The notes below the pieces were generated by a model, which was given only the letters and a program-made list of their open reading frames with translations, was not told the DNA's origin and did no database searches. A stretch of DNA of 64,000 nucleotides, taken from a virus. Position 1 is the stretch's first letter; every line of letters starts with the position of its first letter. Shown here one piece after another: positions 51,732 to 59,775 of this stretch. The stretch lies in the IMG/VR virus record IMGVR_UViG_3300044712_002668, positions 248,001 through 312,000 of that record; one strand, written 5' to 3'. The position numbers were made by a program, and so were the translations under genes.

Positions 51732-52268
51732 ATGAATATTGAGGCCATAGAAAATATTGTTTCTATGTATTGTATAGCGGCTGAAGAGGAAGATAAACAT
51801 CGTCGTCATTTGGACTGGGATGATTTAAGAGCTGATGTACAATCCAGAGGGAAAAAGAAAGATCCAAAGTTGAAGCTGTCCGGTAAATGGAAGGTCTTTG
51901 TACGTAAAGAAGGACCATTCAAAATATATGCTGTTGATGGAAAATGGATTAGAAACAATCTTTCCGTGATATTCAATCATGGGGGACATGGTTTTGTACA
52001 TGAGTTTATTCCAGCAGATGAAATATGGATTGCAACAAATCATCATGATGAAGGAAAGAATAGCTCCTGTGGGTGTGGTAAAGGAAATAGTAAAGTATCA
52101 AAAGAATATTTTGATAGTTGTGTAGAACATGAAATTGAAGAATTCAAGCATATGAAAAAAGGAAAGCCTTATAAACCAGCTCATCAAAAAGCCTTGGATG
52201 CTGAGAAAAATCTCGGTCTATTGAAGAGTATGGTTGGTGATAGCGGTTCCACACCATTGAAACTCTAA
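51732..52268 (+). CDS. Putative zincin-like protein with HExxE motif
   Basis: 178 residues. CVEHEIEEFKHM followed by YKPAHQKALDAE parallels LIHEIIECEHM...YEKAHGKATKHE of the protein at 43834; H, E, E/H and a later H/E would bind metal. SSCGCGKGNSK just before could bind a second ion. N-terminal IEAIENIVSMYCIAAEE is an amphipathic helix like the terminal tags of the minus-strand genes. A protease role is inferred only. Confidence 0.6.
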   Translation: MNIEAIENIVSMYCIAAEEEDKHRRHLDWDDLRADVQSRGKKKDPKLKLSGKWKVFVRKEGPFKIYAVDGKWIRNNLSVIFNHGGHGFVHEFIPADEIWIATNHHDEGKNSSCGCGKGNSKVSKEYFDSCVEHEIEEFKHMKKGKPYKPAHQKALDAEKNLGLLKSMVGDSGSTPLKL

Positions 52269-52282
52269 CAAATGGTATCAAA

Positions 52283-52609
52283 ATGAGCTACGAAGGTCAC
52301 ATCCAGAATATCTGTAAGAATGGTCATTTGTTTGAATGTGATTCCTATATACCCAAAACAACTTGCCCAGTATGTCTAGCTTCAATTGCTTGGTCAAATG
52401 AAGTGGATGATACAAATGGCGAAGAATATGGTCATGTTGATCTGGATCCTTTCCGTAGAAAAGCTGGTTCAAGAGTGACTGAACAAACCAGTAAGGGTTG
52501 GAGAACAATAGAATACCATGCCGAATACAATATTCCTCCTAAAGATGTAGAGAAAACCTTCCGTGATGAAGATGGTCATGTTCTTTCTATAAAGAATTAT
52601 CCAGAATAA
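52283..52609 (+). CDS. Small zinc-ribbon protein
   Basis: 108 residues. ICKNGHLFECD and TTCPVCLASIAW form a rubredoxin-like C...C / CxxC site in the first 40 residues. The rest is charged and beta-rich (GWRTIEYHAEYNI). Unknown partner. Confidence 0.64.
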   Translation: MSYEGHIQNICKNGHLFECDSYIPKTTCPVCLASIAWSNEVDDTNGEEYGHVDLDPFRRKAGSRVTEQTSKGWRTIEYHAEYNIPPKDVEKTFRDEDGHVLSIKNYPE

Positions 52610-52610
52610 T

Positions 52611-53006
52611 ATGCAAACTTTTCTTCCCTACCCAGATTTCAAGAAGTCTGCAAAGATTCTGGATTTCCGTAGGCTTGGAAAACAAAGACTGGAATGCGTT
52701 ACCATTCTAAGAGGTAAATGGCCAAATCATTCAGTTTCCAAGATGTGGCTTGACTATCACTACCAATTGTGCGAATATGCTAAAGAGATCTGTTTAGAGT
52801 GGAGAAGAAGAGGCTATAAGGATGTTCAGTATGATGTTGTTTGTGAGATGCAAAAACATCTTATAGATACAGGGCTTCCTCCCTGGTTCGGTAATAAAAC
52901 TTTTCATCGTGCTCATAAAAGTAATCTTGTCCGTAAGAAGCCTGATTATTATAGAAAATACTTCCCTGATGTTCCCGATAATCTCCCCTATCTATATCCG
53001 AAGTAA
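52611..53006 (+). CDS. Pyrimidine-dimer DNA glycosylase family protein
   Basis: 131 residues. MQTFLPYPDFKKSAKILDFRRLGKQRLECVTILRGKW, MWLDYHYQLCEYAKEICLEWRRRGY and PPWFGNKTFHRAHKSNLVRKKPDYYRKYFP match, in order, the Pyr_excise family (phage T4 endonuclease V relatives of the MSMEG type). These enzymes excise UV cyclobutane dimers. Near-full family length. A repair cluster with the ligase and Ku is suggested. Confidence 0.85.
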   Translation: MQTFLPYPDFKKSAKILDFRRLGKQRLECVTILRGKWPNHSVSKMWLDYHYQLCEYAKEICLEWRRRGYKDVQYDVVCEMQKHLIDTGLPPWFGNKTFHRAHKSNLVRKKPDYYRKYFPDVPDNLPYLYPK

Positions 53007-53015
53007 GGTAAACAT

Positions 53016-54059
53016 ATGCACGAGAAAATGAATAAGGTTTTGGCTGGCCTTGGTATCAATGGTAAGTGCATCCTCGCTAACCAACACCGTCATCTTGCTT
53101 ATTTCGATATATCTCTTGAACCGCGTACTTCTATTCGTACCCTGGAAAGGAATGCCCGAGAGATAGCCTTGGGCATTCGTAGCAAGACCACACCTATTGT
53201 TAAGGTGATTCCCGAGGAGGGAGTTGTAAGGCTTCAGGTAGCAATGGAGGATGCCAAGCCTATTCTTCATAAATCTATTTACAATCGTACATTTCAGGTA
53301 AAGGAGATTCTTCCATTTATCCTTGGCGAGGATGAAACGGGCAACAAGCTTGTTATGGATATGGTAAAGAATCCTCATCTTCTTATTGCGGGTGGTACAG
53401 GTTCTGGCAAGTCCGTTCTACTACATAATCTTATTGCGAATGCTATTTATCTTCGAGCAATCAAGTTCACCAATACCGATTTGATTCTGGTTGATCCCAA
53501 GCGTGTGGAGTTCAACTTCTATAATGATCCTTTGTTTCCGTTTATTCATATTGAGAACACGTATGAAGGTTGTGTAGAGATGCTTGAGGAGATGGTGTTG
53601 GTCATGGAGCGAAGGTATGCTCATATGGCTAGTATCAATGTCCGTAGTGTTGAGGATGATCCTGGTTTGTTTGTATTCAAGATGATTGTGATTGATGAGG
53701 TTTCCGACCTTATTCTGCAGGATAAGGAGAAGCATCTTCATGATTTGTTGATTACTCTGGCTCAGAAGGGCCGAGCTGCTGGTATCTATATTGTTCTGGC
53801 TACTCAGCGTCCCAGTGTGGATATTATTACTGGTACTATCAAGGCTAATTTCCCTGGCCGGATTGCTTGTAAGACTGCTTCCCGTATTGATTCAAAGGTT
53901 ATTCTTGATGAAATTGGAGCCGAGAGTTTGCTGGGCCGAGGCGATGCCATCCTGAAGAACATGGAACATGATAGGGTCAGGTTTCAGGTTGCCTATACGG
54001 ATGAGAATCAGATTAAATCTACCTATAAGTTCTTTACTGAATACTACAGGGCAGCATGA
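53016..54059 (+). CDS. FtsK/SpoIIIE-type DNA translocase
   Basis: 347 residues; TAAGGTAAACAT gives the ribosome site. LLIAGGTGSGKSVLLHNLI is Walker A (about 120-137), LILVDPKRVEF and MIVIDEVSDL (Walker B) follow, and AQKGRAAGIYIVLATQRPSVDIITG and IDSKVILDEIGAESLLGRGD are FtsK-specific. The membrane part and the C-terminal gamma (KOPS-reading) domain of bacterial FtsK are absent. A soluble motor for genome segregation, dimer resolution or packaging is possible. Confidence 0.88.
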   Translation: MHEKMNKVLAGLGINGKCILANQHRHLAYFDISLEPRTSIRTLERNAREIALGIRSKTTPIVKVIPEEGVVRLQVAMEDAKPILHKSIYNRTFQVKEILPFILGEDETGNKLVMDMVKNPHLLIAGGTGSGKSVLLHNLIANAIYLRAIKFTNTDLILVDPKRVEFNFYNDPLFPFIHIENTYEGCVEMLEEMVLVMERRYAHMASINVRSVEDDPGLFVFKMIVIDEVSDLILQDKEKHLHDLLITLAQKGRAAGIYIVLATQRPSVDIITGTIKANFPGRIACKTASRIDSKVILDEIGAESLLGRGDAILKNMEHDRVRFQVAYTDENQIKSTYKFFTEYYRAA

Positions 54060-54283
54060 AACGTCTTGCCAAGACATTACTTTGGAATGGAATAAAGCTT
54101 GAACGTACTAATGCTTTTTCAAATACCTGTTGGGTAGGTAGTGATGATAGATATAATTACTTTGTATATCGTTCTGGAAGTGGGTTTACGGCAAAAATAC
54201 AGGATCATTCTGGAAAGATAATTGCGCAGGCATCTAATGATGATTATAGAATAGCTATTGAGGAGGCATTGAAAGATATATGA
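54056..54283 (+). CDS. Hypothetical protein
   Basis: 75 residues, MKRLAKTLLWNGIKLERTN. A GSGFTAKIQDHSGKIIAQAS beta-hairpin in the middle, helical end. ATGA on both sides. Function unknown. Confidence 0.62.
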   Translation: MKRLAKTLLWNGIKLERTNAFSNTCWVGSDDRYNYFVYRSGSGFTAKIQDHSGKIIAQASNDDYRIAIEEALKDI

Positions 54284-54570
54284 GTGGTGTACATGTAGCG
54301 CGTGTTTATTATAGATTAGAGAAGTTATTGGAATATCAACTGGAGGGTTTGGACCCTGAAACTCATCTTTACAATAAGATCAAGAGATACTGGATTCGTA
54401 GATGGAAGATTCATAATGCAAAGAATCCAGGAGATCCTTTGGTTTTGAAGTGTGCTGTTTGTAGTGGGCAAGAACGTGCATTTGATATAAAGAGTGGTAA
54501 ATTCAAGATATCCACAAGAGCTGAGCAAGATAATTTGAAAGAAGTGTTAGAGGAAAGAGATGACAACTAA
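54280..54570 (+). CDS. Hypothetical protein
   Basis: 96 residues, basic helical, with a single CAVC. Lys/Arg-rich (NKIKRYWIRRWKIHNAK) centre may contact nucleic acid. Overlaps both neighbours. Confidence 0.6.
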   Translation: MSGVHVARVYYRLEKLLEYQLEGLDPETHLYNKIKRYWIRRWKIHNAKNPGDPLVLKCAVCSGQERAFDIKSGKFKISTRAEQDNLKEVLEERDDN

Positions 54571-54982
54571 GCAAGATATCAAAGAATGGCTTGACGAAGC
54601 AAAGGCAAAGAACGCAACTCATATGCTAGTTGTTTGTGATACTTTTGATTATGAGGATTATCCGGTATATGTTTTATCAGGACAGGATGTAAATAAGCAG
54701 ATTCTTTTTTATTCAAAGGATATGCAAAAAGTTATGGAAGTCTATAACTTGAATATGAATATTGATTATCAGCTTAATGAACAACGATCTTATAATATTG
54801 AAACAGTTTCAATTACTAAAAATACTTCAAGTATAGAAAAGCCTTTGAGGGGTCAATTGAAAAAAGCTTTAGTACTTGATGATCATCAGGAATCTCTTTC
54901 TCAAGAAGTTGAAATTCTTAAAAAAGAACTTGCAAAGGCAAAAGAGGATATTGCACAATTGCAAAGGGAGAAAATAAAATGA
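54560..54982 (+). CDS. Hypothetical protein with C-terminal coiled coil
   Basis: 140 residues. The N-terminal KQDIKEWLDEAKAKNATHMLVVCDTFDYEDYPVYV is a conserved small-phage-protein domain (helix, then strand with CDTFDYEDYPVYV). The last 35 residues are coiled coil (SLSQEVEILKKELAKAKEDI). Function unknown. Confidence 0.68.
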   Translation: MTTKQDIKEWLDEAKAKNATHMLVVCDTFDYEDYPVYVLSGQDVNKQILFYSKDMQKVMEVYNLNMNIDYQLNEQRSYNIETVSITKNTSSIEKPLRGQLKKALVLDDHQESLSQEVEILKKELAKAKEDIAQLQREKIK

Positions 54983-55419
54983 AGAAAACAAATGATTACA
55001 TTCCTGTAGATGAATGTCAGGACCGTAGGTTATACCGTATTCATTCTCGTAACCTGAATATTGTTGGTGTTTATAACGCAGAGCATCAAGGTTTTATAGG
55101 TATCAGGGAGAAGTTTGGTTCTAGATATTTGTTTATGGAGTTTCATTGGGATACAGGTATGCCTTTTGGAACAGTTCAACCTGATGAATCAACTCCTGAA
55201 ATTCTTCCTGATGATATTCTATTGGCAGAAAGACTAGAAGGTTCTATATGTCAATGTGGAGTTGATGTAGATTTCATACAGGATGATCCTAAAAGTTCTG
55301 CAGGACATTGGGAGCATTTGCAGCCAAGTCCAAAATGCAATAACATCAGAGCATATACAAAGACAAATAAAGAATTGTTTAAATGGTTAGAGGAAATGGA
55401 GGAGAAGTATCCAAGATGA
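54979..55419 (+). CDS. Hypothetical protein
   Basis: 146 residues, MKKTNDYIPVDECQDRRLYRIHSRNLNIVGVY, beta-rich, ending helical. The segment GVYNAEHQGFIGIREKFGSRYLFMEFHWDTG...GT is a pattern seen in phage hypothetical proteins. ATGA to the next gene. Confidence 0.67.
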   Translation: MKKTNDYIPVDECQDRRLYRIHSRNLNIVGVYNAEHQGFIGIREKFGSRYLFMEFHWDTGMPFGTVQPDESTPEILPDDILLAERLEGSICQCGVDVDFIQDDPKSSAGHWEHLQPSPKCNNIRAYTKTNKELFKWLEEMEEKYPR

Positions 55420-55661
55420 AAGATATGCTTGATCAGAACTTAATAATTACGGTTGATGGTTTGGTGGATGGAGAAGGGAAAATCCACCAAACCGTTTTCA
55501 AGGCCAAGCGGATTCGTACGCAAACCATTGGTTTGGATGATGGATGCGGGCTTGTTACCATTGTCTTTGTGGATGAGAGTACCAAATGGGATGTACCTGA
55601 GGATCTCAAAAGCATGTTGGTGAAACGTGAACATGCAGACCGTAAGGTAAATGGGTTGTAA
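55416..55661 (+). CDS. Hypothetical protein
   Basis: 81 residues from MKDMLDQNLIITVDGLVDG. Beta-rich small domain with GLDDGCGLVTIVFVDES. One base separates it from the next glycine-rich gene start. Confidence 0.62.
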   Translation: MKDMLDQNLIITVDGLVDGEGKIHQTVFKAKRIRTQTIGLDDGCGLVTIVFVDESTKWDVPEDLKSMLVKREHADRKVNGL

Positions 55662-55662
55662 A

Positions 55663-55860
55663 ATGAAAGTCTTAATTCTTAAGAAAGAAGATTGGAAATT
55701 GCCAGAGAATGATTCCAAATCAGATACTGGAGATGGTTTTGGAAAAGGGTTTGGAGGTGGATGCCGTCGCCCAACTTTTTACAGTAACGGTAAAGGAGAA
55801 GTAGTTGGTCATGGAGATGGTAATGGTAAGGGAGAGGGTTGTGGTATTAATTGGGTTTGA
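55663..55860 (+). CDS. MKVLIL-KEDW glycine-rich protein, copy 13
   Basis: 65 residues, MKVLILKKEDWKLPE then GDGFGKGFGGGC and GHGDGNGKGEGCG. Starts the second tandem cluster of four. Start fixed by the leader; the ORF could begin at 55651 only by overlapping the previous gene. Confidence 0.85.
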   Translation: MKVLILKKEDWKLPENDSKSDTGDGFGKGFGGGCRRPTFYSNGKGEVVGHGDGNGKGEGCGINWV

Positions 55861-55863
55861 TAA

Positions 55864-56097
55864 ATGAAAGTCTTGATTCTTAATAAAGAAGATTGGCAGA
55901 TACCCGAACATTGTCCGGTTAATACTGTTGCAACATATGCTAGAACGAGTGATGGGGCTGGTGCTTGTAGTAACGATATGGCCACGGGTTATGGGGGTGG
56001 TTGTACTCGTTCTTTTCCACATAGGAATAATGATGGATTCGGAAGTGTAGTAGGTAATGGTTATGGCGATGGTAGAGGGTATGGTTTTCCTATATGA
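55864..56097 (+). CDS. MKVLIL-KEDW glycine-rich protein, copy 14
   Basis: 77 residues, MKVLILNKEDWQIPEHCPVN. It and copy 15 share the extended start (QIPE-x-CPVN) and similar bodies, so these two are close paralogues. Ends in ATGA with copy 15. Confidence 0.86.
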   Translation: MKVLILNKEDWQIPEHCPVNTVATYARTSDGAGACSNDMATGYGGGCTRSFPHRNNDGFGSVVGNGYGDGRGYGFPI

Positions 56098-56342
56098 AAG
56101 TCCTTATCCTTAAAAAGGAACATTGGCAGATACCTGAAAAGTGTCCGGTTAATTTTATTGCTGCTTTTGAACGTTATACTGGTGGGGGTGGTCGAGCAGG
56201 TGGATGTTGCCCAGGAGGTGTAGGTTGGGGAGGAGGTTGCAATTGTGGCGATTCACCACATATTAATTTTGGATTTGGAGATATGGTAGGTAGTGGGCGT
56301 GGTGATGGTAGGGGGCACGGTAATTGTAAGGTAATTATATGA
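56094..56342 (+). CDS. MKVLIL-KEDW glycine-rich protein, copy 15
   Basis: 82 residues, MKVLILKKEHWQIPEKCPVN, then GGGGRAGGCCPGGVGWGGGC and GSGRGDGRGHGNC. Nearest relative of copy 14 but the bodies already differ, including in cysteine number. Confidence 0.86.
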   Translation: MKVLILKKEHWQIPEKCPVNFIAAFERYTGGGGRAGGCCPGGVGWGGGCNCGDSPHINFGFGDMVGSGRGDGRGHGNCKVII

Positions 56343-56575
56343 AGGTATTAATTCTTGATAAAGAAGATTGGCAAACACCTGAGGATACCGGTAGAGGATC
56401 CTATCCTAAAATGTTTAAAGATATGGAACTAGGAAGAGGAAATGGTGAAGGTTTAGGTGGCGGATCTGGTTGTTATACCAGAAGTATGGGTTGTGGTTTT
56501 TATGGTTATGGACAAGTATGCGGTCAGGGTAATGGTAATGGTACGGGCAGCGGAATACATATAAGGACATACTAA
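56339..56575 (+). CDS. MKVLIL-KEDW glycine-rich protein, copy 16
   Basis: 78 residues, MKVLILDKEDWQTPEDTG, with a GRGNGEGLGGGSGC body and GNGNGTGSG end. Its last base is the first of the metallophosphoesterase ATG, so that enzyme is translated from the same message. Confidence 0.85.
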   Translation: MKVLILDKEDWQTPEDTGRGSYPKMFKDMELGRGNGEGLGGGSGCYTRSMGCGFYGYGQVCGQGNGNGTGSGIHIRTY

Positions 56576-57426
56576 TGAAACTACTTTGGATAACAGATTC
56601 TCATTTTGATTTTGTACCTGGCAAAGCTGGCATGTTAGGTAAATACATGGCAGCAGATTATCCGGATACGGATGGTTTATTGATTACTGGAGATATCTCT
56701 AACGGTAATTATGGCAAAAGAGATTTGAAAGATATCTCTGTAGCATTGGGTAAGCCTGTTTATTTTATAAACGGAAACCATGACTACTACCATTCCTCTT
56801 TTGAGCGTACAGATAAGAGATCAAGGGACGCTGTTAAAGAGGTTGCAGAGCATGTAAAAACTACACCATCAAATGCTAGCTTGCATTTTCTTGATGATGG
56901 ATTTGTAAAGATTGATGATAACACTGTAATAGCCGGAAATTCCAACTGGTATGATTGCCGTCATGGCAATGTCTTTGGTACGCCAGTGGATCTTACAGAT
57001 TTCCAGGTCAATAAAGACCTAAGACAATACGCTTTCAGGGAGCAAAAGATTGATGCTTCCAAAGCTTATGCAGATAAAAAAGCATCTCAAATGTTCGAGA
57101 TGCTTTCAAGTATTCCTGATGATATTTCCAGGATTATTTTGTTGCTTCATGTGCCGCCATATCCTCAAGCGGCTTGGCATCAAGGTCAACCTTCAAATTC
57201 AGATTGGCAACCTTGGATGGTTTCCAAAGTATCAGGAGAAAAACTGCTCGACTTTCGTGAGCAGTTTCCTGATAAGAAGTTGTTGGTCCTTTGTGGTCAT
57301 ACCCATTCTTCTGGTTATTTCAAAGTTGATGATAACCTTGAAATATATACTGGCAAAGCAGTATATGGTAGCCCAAAGGAATGTGGGATTTTAGATACAG
57401 ATAAATGGGAAGTTACGTTTATTTAA
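56575..57426 (+). CDS. Calcineurin-like metallophosphoesterase
   Basis: 283 residues. Metal motifs in order: ITDSHFD (about 6-12), ITGDISNG (about 41-48), INGNHDYY (about 64-71), LLHVP (about 190) and CGHTHSSG (about 242). This is the binuclear phosphoesterase fold; substrates could be nucleic-acid ends, 2',3'-cyclic phosphate or nucleotides. End healing together with the ligase at 57694 is possible. It is coupled to the glycine-rich cluster. Confidence 0.85.
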   Translation: MKLLWITDSHFDFVPGKAGMLGKYMAADYPDTDGLLITGDISNGNYGKRDLKDISVALGKPVYFINGNHDYYHSSFERTDKRSRDAVKEVAEHVKTTPSNASLHFLDDGFVKIDDNTVIAGNSNWYDCRHGNVFGTPVDLTDFQVNKDLRQYAFREQKIDASKAYADKKASQMFEMLSSIPDDISRIILLLHVPPYPQAAWHQGQPSNSDWQPWMVSKVSGEKLLDFREQFPDKKLLVLCGHTHSSGYFKVDDNLEIYTGKAVYGSPKECGILDTDKWEVTFI

Positions 57427-57661
57427 CGTAAACAACATACCATTTATTGTTGGCAACATAGTATTCTGCTTTGCCGTCTTGACCTTTGCCTTTTGCTTCC
57501 GCTCCGGCTGGAAGTAAAAATCTATTGGCAACAACTATAGCGCGTTCCCAGTTCTCTCCTGTTTGGGCGCTATCATCAGCTTGCTTCATAATAGCACGAT
57601 ATGTTTCAATAGCAGCTTGTTTAGCCGCAGCCTTTGCAATCTTTTTGATATCCTGTTTCAT
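57419..57661 (-). CDS. Small protein with AIETYRAIMKQA tag, minus strand
   Basis: 80 residues. N-terminal KKIAKAAAKQAAIETYRAI matches the first 25 residues of the protein at 40257-41063, although the rest (AIVVANRFLLPAGAEAKGKG) is unrelated. A shared N-terminus on different bodies suggests a sorting or packaging tag. The upstream sequence has TTTGTATAG about 8-16 bases before the ATG (minus strand). Confidence 0.65.
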   Translation of the reverse strand: MKQDIKKIAKAAAKQAAIETYRAIMKQADDSAQTGENWERAIVVANRFLLPAGAEAKGKGQDGKAEYYVANNKWYVVYVK

Positions 57662-57693
57662 ACTTTCTATACAAACATAATGGCAGGATCGCT

Positions 57694-58425
57694 ATGAAAA
57701 ATTTCATGCTGGCCCAGTATTATGATTGGTCATTCGATCCTAAAGGATGGTTTATGTCCGAAAAACTTAATGGGCATAGGGCTGTTTTCAATAAACACTT
57801 CATAAAACGTGGTAATACAATCGTTACTCCCCCATCATGGTTTATGAAGGATTTTCCTGATGTAACCCTTGATGGTGAAATATATGCAGGAAGAGGCAAT
57901 CTTCGTTTGGTTCAATCCCTTGGCCCAAGAGAACTTGATTGGAAAAATATAGTCTTTGCTGTTTTTGACGCCCCGGAATACCAAGGCCCCTTCAAAACAA
58001 GGTACTCATATATCTCTAATCTTCTAAAAAATAGACAGTATATACTTACCGTTCCTCATGTCATTTGCGAAGGCAAGGATGACCTACAGGAGCGTTTGGA
58101 TGCCGTTATCGATATCAAGGGTGAAGGGTTGATGCTCCGTCATCCTGACTCATTGTACGAGCATAAACGTAGTAATAAACTTCTTAAGGTAAAGAAGTGG
58201 TATTATGATACGGCTGTAATTATTGGGCATCTTGAAAAGAATAGACCTGGGATGATTGGTTCTTTTCTATGCCGGGATGATAACGGGTATGAATTCAAGG
58301 TAACGGGATTGAATGATGCGTTGGCAAGCAATCCATATCCAATTGGAACAAGATTGGAGTATAGGTATTATGAGAAGAATAAGGGAAAGCCAAAGCCTGC
58401 CACATTATTCAGGGTTATAAATTGA
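57694..58425 (+). CDS. ATP-dependent DNA ligase, minimal form
   Basis: 243 residues, shorter than T7 ligase (359). SEKLNGHRA supplies the nucleophile Lys24 (motif I), TLDGEIYAG motif III, FAVFDAPEY motif IIIa, GEGLMLRHP motif IV and LLKVKKWYYD motif V; the OB domain (AVIIGHLEKNRPGMIGSFLC) completes it. It seals nicks with ATP. With Ku at 39388 it could form an end-joining pair. Divergent from the tagged minus gene at 57661. Confidence 0.9.
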   Translation: MKNFMLAQYYDWSFDPKGWFMSEKLNGHRAVFNKHFIKRGNTIVTPPSWFMKDFPDVTLDGEIYAGRGNLRLVQSLGPRELDWKNIVFAVFDAPEYQGPFKTRYSYISNLLKNRQYILTVPHVICEGKDDLQERLDAVIDIKGEGLMLRHPDSLYEHKRSNKLLKVKKWYYDTAVIIGHLEKNRPGMIGSFLCRDDNGYEFKVTGLNDALASNPYPIGTRLEYRYYEKNKGKPKPATLFRVIN

Positions 58426-58431
58426 CATTTA

Positions 58432-58671
58432 ATGGTGGCACACTGGACTCTTAAATACAAGTTTCTAACAGACAATCCTGTTACAGAACATCACGATTGT
58501 AGCTTCGATGATTTTTGTTATATCTTAAGGGCCAAGTATGTAGAAACAAATGACTATGTACTTGGAATGAGCGATAAACATTATCTATGGATTGACAGTC
58601 CAAGTTTGACTATATTCGTTTCAGAGAATATAGATGAAAAACCAATAGAGATTGTGGTAGATGAATGTTGA
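58432..58671 (+). CDS. Hypothetical protein
   Basis: 79 residues, MVAHWTLKYKFLTDNPVTEHH, beta-rich with several Asp/His. Six bases after the ligase stop, converging on the minus gene at 58672. Unknown. Confidence 0.62.
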   Translation: MVAHWTLKYKFLTDNPVTEHHDCSFDDFCYILRAKYVETNDYVLGMSDKHYLWIDSPSLTIFVSENIDEKPIEIVVDEC

Positions 58672-58950
58672 TTATTCTCTAACTTTGGCATTGAATAATC
58701 TACCCAACCATGAAGCATGTTGGTGTTCTTTTTCGAGATATATCTCGCCTATTCTTTGTATGATTTGATAGCGATCAGAGGCACCAAGATTCAATAGATG
58801 ATGGTGTATAGTGGGCCAGGAATGGCTCGCTAATTGTTTTGCTAGGGTTTCATTATCAATTGTCTTTGGCATAGCCTTACTCTCTGCAAAAGAACAGAGA
58901 GAATAGTATTTATTAGCCGCTATAATGATATTATCAGGTGAATAGGCCAT
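58672..58950 (-). CDS. Hypothetical helical protein, minus strand
   Basis: 92 residues. MAYSPDNIIIAANKYYSLC contains the short amphipathic/hydrophobic motif (II-AA-KYY) also seen at the ends of other minus genes. The middle (LAKQLASHSWPTIHHHLLNLG) is helical with His. Last gene of a three-gene minus operon. Confidence 0.6.
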   Translation of the reverse strand: MAYSPDNIIIAANKYYSLCSFAESKAMPKTIDNETLAKQLASHSWPTIHHHLLNLGASDRYQIIQRIGEIYLEKEHQHASWLGRLFNAKVRE

Positions 58951-58951
58951 A

Positions 58952-59176
58952 TCAACCTCTGCTTAAAGCTTCTTCAAACAAAGAAGCTAACCTTACGATC
59001 TCATCAATACTAAACCCTAGACGCTCTGCGCGGGCTTTTTTCTTGGGCTTTTTCTTCTTTTTGACCCTTTCAGGCAGGGCTTTGATGTTAGGGGTTTCGT
59101 GAGCCCATTCTTTTGCCATTTCAGGCTTGAACTTGAACATCCATTTCTGTTGTTTTTTCGATTTGAAGGGGGACAT
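58952..59176 (-). CDS. Small basic protein with C-terminal amphipathic helix, minus strand
   Basis: 74 residues. N-terminal MSPFKSKKQQKWMFKFKPEMAKEWAHET is a recurring phage pattern (SKKQQKWMFK...P..A..W), then a Lys-run (ERVKKKKKPKKKA), and a C-terminal helix IDEIVRLASLFEEALSRG like the end of the C39/zincin protein. Likely DNA-associated or virion protein. Shares a base with the next gene's start. Confidence 0.66.
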   Translation of the reverse strand: MSPFKSKKQQKWMFKFKPEMAKEWAHETPNIKALPERVKKKKKPKKKARAERLGFSIDEIVRLASLFEEALSRG

Positions 59177-59775
59177 TATTTTCCTGGGGTAATATATTCA
59201 ATAGCAAGTTCAATATTTTTTATAAGATGGGTTATTTTGTTTTGTTGTTCTATACTTCTAAGCTCACCTTTAAGTTGCTTGGCTGATCTGAGACCGCTTT
59301 GCAGGGTATGGTGTAATAATTTTATGTTTGGCTTGAAAGAAGGAGGTTCTGATACCGGACTTGGCTTGACTTCTACATGAGGTTTGCTTTCTACTGGTAG
59401 TATAGCTGGTTTATGAGCTATTTCTGTCTGTAATTGATGCAAACTTCTCATGGTAGGGCTTTCTCTGGCTGTCCAGGTATTTACTGATTGAGGTTCAACA
59501 TAAGGTGGCATAGGCGGCCTATGCTCTCTATGTGTTACGGGCTCTTCCGCCTCTTCTAAACCAAGCTCATGGGGGTGAACCGGGGTATAGGACTGTTCCG
59601 GGGAGGTATCCAATCCCTCAAAACCACTGGGCCTACCATACTGACGGTATTGATCTCTTATTGCTCTGCGCAAATGAGGGTGAATCTCATCCCAAGATAC
59701 AGTTCCTTCTGTACGTCTGGGATCTTGTGTGCTTTTTTTATAAACTTCAGCAAATTTTAATATGTCAGCCCTCAT
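59176..59775 (-). CDS. Hypothetical protein, first gene of a minus operon
   Basis: 199 residues. N-terminal MRADILKFAEVYKKSTQD is a tag-like amphipathic helix. The middle is Pro/His/Glu-rich and probably disordered (YTPVHPHELGLEEAEEPVTHREHRPPMPP); the end is helical. AGAGGAAAT is a good ribosome site and TATATTTTATAAA lies just upstream. Confidence 0.62.
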   Translation of the reverse strand: MRADILKFAEVYKKSTQDPRRTEGTVSWDEIHPHLRRAIRDQYRQYGRPSGFEGLDTSPEQSYTPVHPHELGLEEAEEPVTHREHRPPMPPYVEPQSVNTWTARESPTMRSLHQLQTEIAHKPAILPVESKPHVEVKPSPVSEPPSFKPNIKLLHHTLQSGLRSAKQLKGELRSIEQQNKITHLIKNIELAIEYITPGK

